A DNA stretch of 15,397 nucleotides from Moraxellaceae bacterium UBA2477 (GCA_002342025.1 DDPD01000010.1:1-15397), one strand, 5' to 3'; shown: positions 1 through 7,918, counted from the stretch's first letter. The notes: generated by a model from the sequence alone, not told the origin. Numbers and translations are program-made.

Positions 1-570
1 CTCGATGAGCCCACCAACCATTTGGACCTCTCTTTGCGACATGCACTGCTCGTCGCCGTCCAAGCCTTTGAGGGTGCCGTGGTATTGGTTTCGCATGATC
101 GCAATATGGTGTCGGTGATTTGCGATGAGCTTTGGTTAGTCTGCAATGGCCGCGTCGAGCGTTTCGATGGCGACCTAGACGACTACACACAGTGGCTGAG
201 AAAGTGGCGAGCGGAAACTGCACGCGCGGCCGTAACGGCTGCTGCGCAGGCCACGGCCAAAGCGCAACCCAAAGTCGCTGCTGCTGAGACCAAAACTGAC
301 GCTAGCGCATCGCCAAAAAAAGTTGTGCGCTCAGCGGATATTCGTTCGCTTCAGCAACAACTGGTAAAACTCGAAGCCGCGATGGCTGAACATCAAGCGA
401 CGCTTGAAGCCTGCGCTAAAGCGCTGAGTGCATCGTCTATTTATGAAACCGCAAATGCCACGCAGCTGAAGCAGACCCTAGCCAAGCAGTCGGAGACCCA
501 AACTGCACTCGCCAAGGCAGAGTCTGACTGGCTCAGTAAAAACGATGAGTTGGAAGCGCTAACGCAGTAA
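1..570 (+). CDS. yheS: ABC-F family ATPase, C-terminal part (YheS-like), 5' truncated
   Basis: The frame is open from base 1, so the gene begins outside the window; 189 residues are present. It starts in the second nucleotide-binding domain with Walker B/D-loop LDEPTNHLDL (residues 1-10), followed by the switch histidine in VLVSHDR (28-34) and the FDGDLDDYTQWL segment (55-66) typical of ABC-F proteins. An Ala/Lys-rich linker (about 70-108) and a coiled-coil C-terminal domain (about 110-189) follow, as in E. coli YheS. ABC-F proteins are soluble twin-ATPase proteins that act on ribosomes rather than in transport. Other ABC-F subgroups (Uup, EttA) are less likely because the linker plus coiled coil resembles YheS best. 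It is convergent with the next gene, with 3 bases between the stops. Confidence 0.88.
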   Translation, partial: LDEPTNHLDLSLRHALLVAVQAFEGAVVLVSHDRNMVSVICDELWLVCNGRVERFDGDLDDYTQWLRKWRAETARAAVTAAAQATAKAQPKVAAAETKTDASASPKKVVRSADIRSLQQQLVKLEAAMAEHQATLEACAKALSASSIYETANATQLKQTLAKQSETQTALAKAESDWLSKNDELEALTQ

Positions 571-573
571 GGC

Positions 574-1068
574 TTAAAAGTGGAATACCGCATTGCCGGT
601 CGCAATGAGCACATCTTGCTCATTGCGAAGTTCCATTTGCGTTGCACAGATCTTGCTGCCCACGCGGACCACTCGGCCTATCGCTGTGAACTGCTCGCCG
701 CGCCCCGGACGCAAGTAGTCAATCCGCATATCGATTGTGCCCAACTGACCCATACGGCGCATTTTTTCTTCACGCGGTTCACCTTTCAAACGCGCATACG
801 CCGCCGTCATCGCAGCAACGCCACCCACATTGTCGAGCAAGGTCGCAATCACTCCGCCGTGCAAGATCTGCTTAAAGACATTGCCCACTAAACAGGGCTG
901 CATAGCAATTTCAGCACGCACTTCCGTTTCCGTGACCGAGACAATACGAGCGCCAATATGCTGATTAAACGGCGTGAGATTAAAGCCGTTCATTAATTGC
1001 ATTTGCAGCGCTTGCAGGCGCTCCTGCTTGGCTTGAAGTGCTGCAACATCGGTGACGTCTTGAGTCAT
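574..1068 (-). CDS. yigI: YigI-type hotdog-fold acyl-CoA thioesterase
   Basis: This is a 164-residue single hotdog domain (PaaI/4HBT superfamily). Visible motifs are LVGN at the start of the fold, ILHGGVIATLLDN (about 68-80), where the central helix carries the HGG and an Asp, and GTIDMRIDYLRPGRG (110-124), which closely resembles E. coli YigI. The E. coli protein is reported to hydrolyse medium- and long-chain acyl-CoA in the cytosol; the substrate here is inferred. The frame extends upstream to an ATG at 1125, but that start has no Shine-Dalgarno sequence and adds 19 unconserved residues. The ATG at 1068 has AGGGA about 10 bases upstream and gives close to the family length, so I chose it. 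The gene diverges from hemB. Confidence 0.85.
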   Translation of the reverse strand: MTQDVTDVAALQAKQERLQALQMQLMNGFNLTPFNQHIGARIVSVTETEVRAEIAMQPCLVGNVFKQILHGGVIATLLDNVGGVAAMTAAYARLKGEPREEKMRRMGQLGTIDMRIDYLRPGRGEQFTAIGRVVRVGSKICATQMELRNEQDVLIATGNAVFHF

Positions 1069-1187
1069 GACTGATGAGTCCCTAAAAATATGGCCGACTC
1101 TATCATGCTTAAGGCGAGCTGCCATCGTGTCTAGAAGAGAGCATTACGCTAAGCTTGAGTCACTGACTGACCACGCAGAGAAATGAC

Positions 1188-2222
1188 ATGCCCCACGCTA
1201 TGCCCTTACGCGCCCCGTACCCCGCCACTCGCCTGCGCCGCTTACGTGCAAATGCGTGGGCTCGGCGCTTGGTGCGCGAGCATAGTCTGAGCGCCAACGA
1301 CTTGATCTACCCGGTCTTTGTGCTGGAAGGCGAGAATCGTTGCGAGCCTGTAGCCTCCATGCCCGGCGTCGAACGCCTATCCATTGACCGCTTAGTAAGC
1401 GCCTGTGCCGAATGGGTAGCACTGGGCATACCCGCGCTGGCCTTGTTTCCCGTCACGCCAGCAGATGCTAAGTCCTTATTAGCGGAAGAGGCATGGAACC
1501 CTCAGGGTTTGGCGCAACGAGCCACCCGTGCATTGAAAGCCGCATACCCTGATCTGGGCATCATTACCGATGTGGCTCTTGATCCCTTCACAGTACATGG
1601 GCAAGACGGCATTCTCGATGAAGCCGGCTATGTGCTTAACGATGTCACGGTTGCAGCACTGGTGAAACAGGCGGTATCACAGGCAGATGCCGGTGCCGAT
1701 ATCGTGGCACCCTCTGACATGATGGACGGCCGCATTGGGGCGATTCGTGAAGCCCTAGAAGCTGCCGGTCACGTCAACGTCAGCATCCTGTCTTATGCCG
1801 CCAAGTATGCCTCCAGTTACTACGGCCCCTTCCGCGATGCCGTCGGCTCCGCTGGAAATCTAAAAGGTGGCAATAAATTCAGCTACCAAATGGACCCCGC
1901 CAACGGAGCGGAAGCTCTGCATGAGGTCGCTATGGATATCGCCGAAGGTGCGGATATGGTTATGGTGAAGCCTGGAATGCCCTACCTCGATATCGTAAAA
2001 GCAGTGAAGGATCAATTTGCAGTGCCTACTTTTGCCTATCAAGTCAGTGGCGAGTACGCGATGCATGTGGCCGCGTTTCAACAAGGCTGGCTGAATCGCG
2101 AGGCCGTGATTTTAGAATCCTTACTGGCCTTCAAGCGGGCAGGTGCCGATGGCATTCTGACCTACTTTGCGCCGGAGGCCGCGCGCCTACTGCGTGCTAA
2201 AGAACTAGCCGGCAGTTACTAA
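1188..2222 (+). CDS. hemB: Delta-aminolevulinic acid dehydratase (porphobilinogen synthase)
   Basis: A 344-residue cytosolic enzyme that condenses two 5-aminolevulinate molecules to porphobilinogen in haem biosynthesis. The two active-site lysines lie in SYAAKYASSYYGPFRD (Lys206) and MVMVKPGMPYLDI (Lys261), matching Lys205 and Lys260 of the Pseudomonas enzyme. The metal region at 128-141 reads DVALDPFTVHGQDG. It has Asp/Ala/Asp where zinc enzymes have three cysteines, so this is the Mg-dependent, zinc-free class. APSDMMDGRIGAIR (174-187) is also fully conserved. The start at 1188 has only a weak GAGA upstream; an in-frame ATG at 1200 is an alternative. ppk follows 65 bases downstream on the same strand, an order shared with Pseudomonas. 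Confidence 0.97.
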   Translation: MPHAMPLRAPYPATRLRRLRANAWARRLVREHSLSANDLIYPVFVLEGENRCEPVASMPGVERLSIDRLVSACAEWVALGIPALALFPVTPADAKSLLAEEAWNPQGLAQRATRALKAAYPDLGIITDVALDPFTVHGQDGILDEAGYVLNDVTVAALVKQAVSQADAGADIVAPSDMMDGRIGAIREALEAAGHVNVSILSYAAKYASSYYGPFRDAVGSAGNLKGGNKFSYQMDPANGAEALHEVAMDIAEGADMVMVKPGMPYLDIVKAVKDQFAVPTFAYQVSGEYAMHVAAFQQGWLNREAVILESLLAFKRAGADGILTYFAPEAARLLRAKELAGSY

Positions 2223-2287
2223 GACAGTGCAATACGTCTGTCATTAAACTGAGATCTAATGTCATGAAAGCTAAAAGGATGCGTTAC

Positions 2288-4354
2288 ATGACGGCCTCGT
2301 TGGACACCATTGATTTGCAAAACCCTGCACTGTACTTGAATCGCGAACTCAGCATTCTCGACTTCAACTTACGCGTACTTGAGCAGGCAACCGATGCTCG
2401 ACACCCGCTCATAGAGCGACTGATTTTCCTACTCATTTTCTCGCGCAATTTGGATGAGTTTTTTGAAATTCGTGTGGCCGGGCTGCTGCAATTAGTCTCT
2501 TTTGGACGCAGTGCGCCTGGCCCGGACGGACTCATGCCACAAGATGTGCTGAAGCAAATCTCGCAGATTTGTCATGCGGCGGTGGATCGGCAGTACCGGA
2601 TTTTGAATGAAGAACTGCTGCCTGCGCTGGCCGCGGAAAATATTCGCTTTTTACGCCGCGAAGAATGGAACGAGAAACAATCCGTTTGGGTACGCAAATA
2701 TTTTAAGGAGCAAGTTCTGCCGGTGCTCACGCCTATCGGCCTTGATCCTGCTCACCCGTTTCCGCGACTCGTGAACAAGTCGTTGAACTTTATTGTCTCG
2801 TTGGATGGTAAAGATGCCTTCGGGCGGCAGATGTCGCTCGCCGTCGTTCCTGCGCCGCGCTCCTTACCTCGCGTCATTCGCCTTCCGGATGAAATCAGTG
2901 ATGGCGGCGATCAGCACGTGATGTTGTCTTCCATTATTCACGAACATGTCTCAGAGCTTTTTCCCGGCATGACGGCGAACGGTTGCTATCAATTCCGCGT
3001 CACCCGAAATGCCGACATGAACGTGGACGAAGATGCCGAAGACTTGGCCTTGGCGTTGAAAGGCGAATTATTGTCTCGCCGTTATGGTGCAGCGGTGCGT
3101 TTAGAGGTTGCCGATAATTGCCCACGCAACATTATCGATTATTTATTAAAGCAATTTGGCCTCACGGATGAGGCGCTATACCAATGTAATGGCCCCGTGA
3201 ATTTGGCGCGCATGCTGTCTAACTTTGATCGCCCCAACCTGAAATTCCCGCCATTCCGCCCTCGCATCCCGAGCGTTTTGCAAAAGACCGACAACATTTT
3301 TGAGGCCATGCAACAGCAAGATATTTTGCTCATGCACCCCTTTGAGTCCTTTGCCCCAGTCATCGACTTCCTGCGTCAAGCCGCACGCGACCCGAATGTA
3401 TTAGCGATAAAGCAAACGCTGTATCGCTCCGGCCCCGACTCAGAAATCGTCAATGTGTTGGCTGAGGCTGCGCGTAACGGAAAAGAAGTCACCGCGGTCA
3501 TCGAGCTGCGCGCTCGGTTCGATGAAGAATCCAACATTGAAGTCGCGAATAAGCTGCAGCAGGCTGGCGCCATCGTGGTATATGGCATTGTCGGCTATAA
3601 AACCCACGCGAAAATGATTCTGGTCGTGCGGCGCGAAGGTCGAAAGCTAATGCGCTACGTGCACTTGGGCACTGGCAACTATCATGCTGGCAATGCGCGC
3701 CTATACACTGACTATGGTCTGCTCACCGCCAATCAGGAAATGGCCGAAGATGTACACAAAATCTTCCAAGAGCTCACCGGGATGGGGCGCGTATTACGCC
3801 TAAAGCAATTGCTGCACGCGCCGTTCACGCTGCATCCGCAACTGCTGCATATGATTGAGCAAGAAGCGCAAAATGCAGCTTCCGGCATTCCTGGTCGCAT
3901 CATTGTGAAGATCAATTCGTTGACCGAAAAACACATTATGCAGGCTCTGATTAAAGCCTCTCAGGCGGGTGTTCGTATTGATCTGATTGTGCGCTCCGTG
4001 TGTTGCTTGCGCCCGGGCATCCCCGGAGTTTCAGAAAACATCACCGTACGCTCTATTGTTGGGCGCTTTCTTGAGCACACGCGTGTGTTTTATTTCGAGA
4101 ACGGCGGCGACCCTAAAGTCTTTTGCTCGAGTGCGGACTGGATGGATCGCAACCTGTTCCAACGCGTAGAAACCTGCTTTCCCATTCTCGATCCAATGCT
4201 GAGAGATCGGGTCATTGAGGAAGGCCTTAACACGTATTTGTTGGACAACACACAAGCCTGGTTGTTGCAGCCGAGTGGTGAGTGGTTGCGTGCCGATGCG
4301 GGTGAGGAGCCTCCCCATATTGCCCAGCAAGTGCTGCTGAAAAAGCTGACCTAA
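2288..4354 (+). CDS. ppk: Polyphosphate kinase 1
   Basis: PPK1 reversibly polymerises the gamma-phosphate of ATP into inorganic polyphosphate. With the start at 2288 the protein has 688 residues, the same as E. coli PPK. Order: N-terminal helical domain (LNRELSILDFNLRVLEQA), head domain, then two phospholipase-D-like catalytic domains. The histidine that becomes phosphorylated is His440 in YKTHAKMILV; the second catalytic histidine is His597 in LEHTRVFYFENGG, followed by SSADWMDRN. Upstream ATGs at 2264 and 2279 are possible, but AAAAGGA sits 8 bases before the ATG at 2288 and protein length supports that start. It is convergent with ppx, the degrading enzyme, which is a common pairing. Confidence 0.97.
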   Translation: MTASLDTIDLQNPALYLNRELSILDFNLRVLEQATDARHPLIERLIFLLIFSRNLDEFFEIRVAGLLQLVSFGRSAPGPDGLMPQDVLKQISQICHAAVDRQYRILNEELLPALAAENIRFLRREEWNEKQSVWVRKYFKEQVLPVLTPIGLDPAHPFPRLVNKSLNFIVSLDGKDAFGRQMSLAVVPAPRSLPRVIRLPDEISDGGDQHVMLSSIIHEHVSELFPGMTANGCYQFRVTRNADMNVDEDAEDLALALKGELLSRRYGAAVRLEVADNCPRNIIDYLLKQFGLTDEALYQCNGPVNLARMLSNFDRPNLKFPPFRPRIPSVLQKTDNIFEAMQQQDILLMHPFESFAPVIDFLRQAARDPNVLAIKQTLYRSGPDSEIVNVLAEAARNGKEVTAVIELRARFDEESNIEVANKLQQAGAIVVYGIVGYKTHAKMILVVRREGRKLMRYVHLGTGNYHAGNARLYTDYGLLTANQEMAEDVHKIFQELTGMGRVLRLKQLLHAPFTLHPQLLHMIEQEAQNAASGIPGRIIVKINSLTEKHIMQALIKASQAGVRIDLIVRSVCCLRPGIPGVSENITVRSIVGRFLEHTRVFYFENGGDPKVFCSSADWMDRNLFQRVETCFPILDPMLRDRVIEEGLNTYLLDNTQAWLLQPSGEWLRADAGEEPPHIAQQVLLKKLT

Positions 4355-4370
4355 CGCCAGAGGTATGGGC

Positions 4371-4404
4371 GGCGTTGGATCATGCCTTAGGCATAATCCA
4401 ACGC
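4371..4404. terminator. Inverted repeat at the ppk/ppx convergent junction (possible bidirectional terminator)
   Basis: The arms 4373-4386 and 4390-4403 pair over 14 positions with one C-A mismatch, and G4372 can also pair with C4404. The three-base loop TTA (4387-4389) is the reverse complement of the ppx stop codon, so the right arm encodes the last residues of Ppx. Neither strand has a T tract after the stem, so classical intrinsic termination is doubtful. A 3'-end-protecting or Rho-assisted hairpin is an alternative. Confidence 0.5.
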
Positions 4405-5892
4405 GAGCCCGATGGCCTCAAAATAGCCCTTCTCCTCATAAAGGTCCGCTTGCGTCAGCGGGTGGCTCGTTAACCAACCACGCGGAAAGCGCAACTCAAA
4501 AGTCTGGCCGTCTGTATGTAATTTAATCGCGGGCAAAGGCTCTCGACTGCGGCTGTGATGCAGCAATACCGATAATCGCAGCAGTAAACACAGTCGGAAA
4601 AGCGGCAAGCCACCAATATTCAATAGCGCGGTGTAATGTTCAGGCCGAAGACGACGACGATGACTGGCCACTAACTGCGCCATCGATTCCTGTTCGGGTC
4701 GTGAGAATCCTGCCATGTCAGAGTGCTGAAGCAAGTACGCACCGTGCTTGTGATAGCCCGAGTGGGAAATCGCTTTACCAATTTCATGCAGACGGGCGGC
4801 GCGAATTAAAACGGCAGCATCTTCTTCGCGCAAACACAGGGCACCTTCGGTTTGCTGGAAAAGTTGCCAAGCGGTATCTGATACTCGTTCGCCTAGGGCA
4901 GGGTCTACGCTATACCGCGCCTGCAAGGAGCTCACTGTGTTGTCGCGAATATCACCTTGTTGAAAGCGACCCAACAAATCATGTAGCACGCCTTCACGTA
5001 AGGCACCGTCGGAGTAATCCAAGGTGTCGAGATGAAAGGCTTCAAAAATCGCAGAAACAATCGCGAAGCCCGCCGGCATGATGATGCGGCGATCTTCTTT
5101 TAGGCCGGGCAAATCGATATCCCGTACATCGCGAGCTTCTAGGATTCGCTCTCGCAATTTAGCCATGCTGTCGGAAGTAATGCGGCCATCGGTAGAAGCC
5201 CAGCCCAACTGCTGCACCACGGTTCGAACGGCTTTGATAGTGCCTGAAGAACCGACAGCACTATCCCAACCTAGGTCTTCATAGGCCGACTGAATACCCG
5301 CAATTTCTTGCTTAGCAGCCGTAATAGCACGATCCAATGCTTTCGCACTCAGCGCGCCATCAGGGAAAAAGCGCTGGGTAAAACTGACACAGCCCATGTG
5401 CAGGGACTCGGTCAGTATCGGCTCCACACCCGTACCGATAATGAACTCGGTCGAGCCACCGCCAATATCCACGACTAACCGCTTGCCTTCACTGGCCAGC
5501 GTTTGTGACACGCCGACATAAATCAGACGCGCCTCTTCACGACCCGCAATAATTTCAATCGGGTGATTCAAAATAAGTTCAGCTTTGCGAACAAACTCGC
5601 GGGCATTTTTAGCCACCCGTAACGCGTTGGTGGCCACGATGCGTAACCGTTTCGGCTCAACGCCATGCAGCTGCTGTGCAAAGCGGGACAAACACGCCAG
5701 CCCACGCTCCTGAGCAGCCTCATTGAGGTTGCCGTCTGCGTCCAAACCGGCGGCAAGCTGCACTTTTTCAGACAAGCTTTCGGTTACGCGAATAACCCCA
5801 TGGTCTAAGCGTGCAATCGCTAAATGAAAACTGTTTGAACCTAAATCGACAGCAGCCATCAGGCCATCATCTAAGCGCAGCGGTCTGGTCAT
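4387..5892 (-). CDS. ppx: Exopolyphosphatase (Ppx/GppA family)
   Basis: Processively releases phosphate from the ends of polyphosphate. From the start at 5892 the protein has 501 residues (E. coli Ppx has 513). The ASKHA-fold nucleotide/phosphate motifs are VDLGSNSFHLAIAR (15-28) and VVDIGGGSTEFIIG (140-153). The EEARLIYVGV segment holds Glu120, matching the catalytic Glu121 of E. coli Ppx. The C-terminal half has the HD-like region with RLHEIGKAISHSGYHKHGAYLL and DMAGFS, which favours full-length Ppx/GppA over the short Ppx2 type. The frame reaches another ATG at 5913, but AAAGGAG lies 10 bases before the ATG at 5892, so I used that. GppA function (pppGpp hydrolysis) cannot be excluded, but pairing with ppk favours Ppx. 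Confidence 0.94.
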   Translation of the reverse strand: MTRPLRLDDGLMAAVDLGSNSFHLAIARLDHGVIRVTESLSEKVQLAAGLDADGNLNEAAQERGLACLSRFAQQLHGVEPKRLRIVATNALRVAKNAREFVRKAELILNHPIEIIAGREEARLIYVGVSQTLASEGKRLVVDIGGGSTEFIIGTGVEPILTESLHMGCVSFTQRFFPDGALSAKALDRAITAAKQEIAGIQSAYEDLGWDSAVGSSGTIKAVRTVVQQLGWASTDGRITSDSMAKLRERILEARDVRDIDLPGLKEDRRIIMPAGFAIVSAIFEAFHLDTLDYSDGALREGVLHDLLGRFQQGDIRDNTVSSLQARYSVDPALGERVSDTAWQLFQQTEGALCLREEDAAVLIRAARLHEIGKAISHSGYHKHGAYLLQHSDMAGFSRPEQESMAQLVASHRRRLRPEHYTALLNIGGLPLFRLCLLLRLSVLLHHSRSREPLPAIKLHTDGQTFELRFPRGWLTSHPLTQADLYEEKGYFEAIGLALDYA

Positions 5893-5952
5893 GCGCAGCG
5901 CGCTCCTTTGCATTGACTCGATGAGTTTAAATACTCGCTGGAGTTTACCCAG

Positions 5953-5991
5953 CGTCTATTGCATCTGTCTTGCATGCTTTTGCAATAGACG
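5953..5991. promoter_or_regulatory. 11-bp perfect inverted repeat in the ppx-trxA divergent region
   Basis: CGTCTATTGCA (5953-5963) and TGCAATAGACG (5981-5991) are exact reverse complements separated by 17 bases. The dyad ends 1 base before the TG of the trxA extended -10, so it covers the region where a -35 element would lie. It could be an operator or form a cruciform. It is the strongest symmetry in this 144-base spacer. Confidence 0.5.
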
Positions 5992-5992
5992 G

Positions 5993-6001
5993 TGCTATTA
6001 T
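5993..6001 (+). promoter_or_regulatory. Putative extended -10 promoter of trxA
   Basis: TGCTATTAT matches an extended -10 (TGnTATAAT, one mismatch in the hexamer). Transcription would begin near 6008, about 29 bases before the trxA start at 6037. No good -35 hexamer sits 16-18 bases upstream, which is typical of extended -10 promoters. Confidence 0.45.
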
Positions 6002-6036
6002 CAGCAACCACTTGACCCCACATGCGGAGTGCCGCG

Positions 6037-6366
6037 ATGAGCAGCGAACTGATCGTCAACACCAATGACGCCAATTTTGAAGCCGATGTTTTGCAGTCTG
6101 ATATCCCAGTTTTGGTGGACTACTGGGCCCCTTGGTGTGGCCCGTGCAAAATGATCGCACCGGTTTTGGATGAAATTGCAGGCGAATATGCCGGCCGTAT
6201 CAAAATCGTAAAGGTCAATGTTGACGACAACGGTGCAACGGCCGCCAAGTTCGGTGTTCGCGGCATCCCAACGCTGACCCTCTTCAAAGGTGGCGCGATT
6301 GCAGCAACGAAAGTTGGCGCTTTGTCCAAGTCCCAGTTGACAGCGTTCATCGACTCCACTATATAA
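6037..6366 (+). CDS. trxA: Thioredoxin 1
   Basis: A 109-residue cytosolic dithiol reductant, the same length as E. coli TrxA. The redox motif WCGPC is at 33-37 within DYWAPWCGPCKMIAP, and the cis-proline motif GIPT is at 76-79 (Pro78). The rest of the fold (VNVDDNGATAAKFGVRG, LFKGG) is canonical. The frame extends to a codon at 6022, but GGAG lies 7 bases before the ATG at 6037 and the family length fits that start. It is followed by rho on the same strand, as in E. coli and Pseudomonas. Confidence 0.97.
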   Translation: MSSELIVNTNDANFEADVLQSDIPVLVDYWAPWCGPCKMIAPVLDEIAGEYAGRIKIVKVNVDDNGATAAKFGVRGIPTLTLFKGGAIAATKVGALSKSQLTAFIDSTI

Positions 6367-6369
6367 GTC

Positions 6370-6501
6370 ATGTCGGTGACGTTCATTCGGACGTCACCGT
6401 TCTCAACACGCCATCTTCGTTGCATCCGTTCTCTTCGATCTCTGCGCCCTGTGACTCGTTTGCACCTTCCAACGCCAGTGGTCCCTTGTCGAACGACTTA
6501 G
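6370..6501 (+). CDS. Candidate rho leader ORF (43 residues, rhoL-like position)
   Basis: An ATG 3 bases after the trxA stop opens a 43-codon Ser/Arg/Thr-rich reading frame ending in TAG at 6499-6501, 57 bases before rho. Its position resembles the rhoL leader peptide of enterobacteria, and the stretch RPVTR recalls a similar motif I remember in E. coli RhoL. There is no Shine-Dalgarno sequence and the start overlaps a hairpin, so translation is doubtful. It may simply be open because the leader is C-rich. Confidence 0.2.
   Translation: MSVTFIRTSPFSTRHLRCIRSLRSLRPVTRLHLPTPVVPCRTT
6374..6399 (+). terminator. Hairpin after trxA (weak terminator or rho attenuator)
   Basis: CGGTGACGT (6374-6382) and ACGTCACCG (6391-6399) form a perfect 9-bp stem with an 8-base loop, 8 bases after the trxA stop. 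Only TTCTC follows, so termination would be partial, allowing read-through into rho. Confidence 0.45.
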
Positions 6502-6558
6502 CCTTCCAGGCTCAGCTTAGATGTGCTTAATCCTTTTATTTCTAATTGAAACCACGGT
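6400..6558 (+). promoter_or_regulatory. C-rich, G-poor rho leader (rut-like)
   Basis: Counting 6401-6500 gives 36 C and 18 G; 6401-6470 has 27 C and 11 G. A pyrimidine-rich, unstructured, C-over-G leader is what Rho loads on (rut character), and rho autoregulation by leader attenuation is established in E. coli. A rho promoter inside this region is not obvious; the best -10-like hexamer is TTAATC at 6527-6532. The rho start has no strong Shine-Dalgarno sequence. Confidence 0.45.
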
Positions 6559-7818
6559 ATGAACCTCACCGAACTAAAGAAAATGCCGATTGGCGAACTC
6601 ATCAAGATCGCCGAAACGATGGGCCTGGAAAGCATGGCCCGCAACCGCAAACAAGACATCATTTTTGCCATTCTTAAAACTCACGCTAAAAACGGCGAAG
6701 AGATTTATGGTGATGGCGTTCTGGAAATCTTGTCTGACGGCTTCGGCTTTCTGCGTTCCTCTGAAGGTTCCTACCTGGCCGGCCCGGATGACATTTATGT
6801 CAGCCCATCGCAAATTCGTCGCTTCAATTTGCGTACTGGCGACACCATCACCGGCACGATTCGCCCGCCCAAGGAAACTGAGCGTTACTTTGCCCTGCTT
6901 AAGGTCAACCAGATCAACCTGGACTCGCCAGAAAGCGCGCGCAATAAGATTCTCTTTGAAAACCTGACGCCATTGTTCCCAACCGTGCGCATGTTCATGG
7001 AGCTGGGTAACGGCTCCACGGAAGATGTCACGGCACGCACCATCGATCTGATTGCGCCGTTCGGCAAGGGTCAGCGCTCGCTTATCGTGGCACCGCCGAA
7101 AGCCGGTAAAACCATGCTCTTGCAGACGCTGGCACAGTCCATCGCACGCAACAATCCGGACTCCTACCTGATTGTGCTGTTGATTGATGAGCGCCCAGAA
7201 GAAGTTACCGAAATGCAGCGCACGGTGCGTGGCGAAGTGGTGGCCTCGACCTTCGACGAACCGCCCGCGCGTCACGTTCAGGTTGCCGAAATGGTGTTGG
7301 AAAAAGCCAAGCGCTTGGTCGAGCACAAAAAAGATGTGGTCATCTTGCTGGACTCCATCACGCGTTTAGCGCGCGCCTACAACACGGTGATTCCAAGCTC
7401 CGGCAAAGTGCTCACCGGCGGTGTTGATGCTCATGCGCTGGAGCGTCCAAAGCGTTTCTTCGGCGCAGCACGTAACATCGAAGAGGGCGGCTCGCTGACC
7501 ATCATCGCCACGGCGCTGATCGAAACCGGCTCGAAGATGGACGAAGTGATCTTTGAAGAGTTCAAGGGCACGGGCAACCACGAGGTCAACCTGGATCGTC
7601 GCATCGCGGAGAAGCGCGTGTTCCCGGCGATCAACATCAAGAAGTCCGGCACGCGTCGCGAAGAACGCTTAATGGGTGAAGATGAACTCAAGAAGGTCTG
7701 GATTCTGCGCAAGCTGCTGCATTCCATGGACGAAATTGCGGCCATTGAGTTCCTGCTCGATAAGCTCAAGGACGCCAAGACCAACGAAGAATTCTTCGAC
7801 ATGATGAAGCGTAAATAA
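6559..7818 (+). CDS. rho: Transcription termination factor Rho
   Basis: A hexameric RNA-dependent ATPase and helicase that ends transcription at rut-bearing transcripts. At 419 residues it equals the length of E. coli Rho and aligns without gaps by eye. Order: N-terminal helical bundle from MNLTELKKMP; the OB-fold primary RNA site GDGVLEILSDGFGFLR (51-66) with YVSPSQIRRFNLRTGD (80-95); Walker A PPKAGKT (179-185) with Lys181 and Lys184; Walker B ILLDSITR; secondary-site loops around GKVLTGGVDAHALERPKR and EEFKGTGN. It ends MMKRK. The bicyclomycin-contact regions look unaltered. It is probably autoregulated through the C-rich leader. Confidence 0.98.
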   Translation: MNLTELKKMPIGELIKIAETMGLESMARNRKQDIIFAILKTHAKNGEEIYGDGVLEILSDGFGFLRSSEGSYLAGPDDIYVSPSQIRRFNLRTGDTITGTIRPPKETERYFALLKVNQINLDSPESARNKILFENLTPLFPTVRMFMELGNGSTEDVTARTIDLIAPFGKGQRSLIVAPPKAGKTMLLQTLAQSIARNNPDSYLIVLLIDERPEEVTEMQRTVRGEVVASTFDEPPARHVQVAEMVLEKAKRLVEHKKDVVILLDSITRLARAYNTVIPSSGKVLTGGVDAHALERPKRFFGAARNIEEGGSLTIIATALIETGSKMDEVIFEEFKGTGNHEVNLDRRIAEKRVFPAINIKKSGTRREERLMGEDELKKVWILRKLLHSMDEIAAIEFLLDKLKDAKTNEEFFDMMKRK

Positions 7819-7835
7819 GCGCTCCATCCGCATGA

Positions 7836-7872
7836 GGTACTGGGCTGGTGTTCTGACCGCCAGCCCAGTACC
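7836..7872 (+). terminator. Long perfect hairpin after rho
   Basis: GGTACTGGGCTGG (7836-7848) and CCAGCCCAGTACC (7860-7872) form a perfect 13-bp stem with an 11-base loop, 17 bases after the rho stop. GCAT at 7830-7833 can also pair with ATGC at 7873-7876 beyond a 2-base bulge. No T tract follows, so it may be an RNA-processing or 3'-protecting hairpin, or a terminator that needs Rho. Confidence 0.5.
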
Positions 7873-7918
7873 ATGCGCCCCGCAACACCCTCGCAACACG
7901 GCTTCAAGCCACCACAAT

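Noticed and set aside
2223..2246. GACAG...CTGTC inverted repeat after hemB as a terminator
   Set aside because: Five-base arms, a 10-base loop and no T tract; read-through into ppk is more likely.
5914..5952. Promoter for ppx on the minus strand (TATTTA-like -10)
   Set aside because: No -35 of reasonable match at proper spacing; several equally weak alternatives.
6574..7326. 250-codon minus-strand open frame
   Set aside because: It lies entirely antisense to rho, whose conservation is complete; His/Phe-rich composition is typical of a shadow frame.
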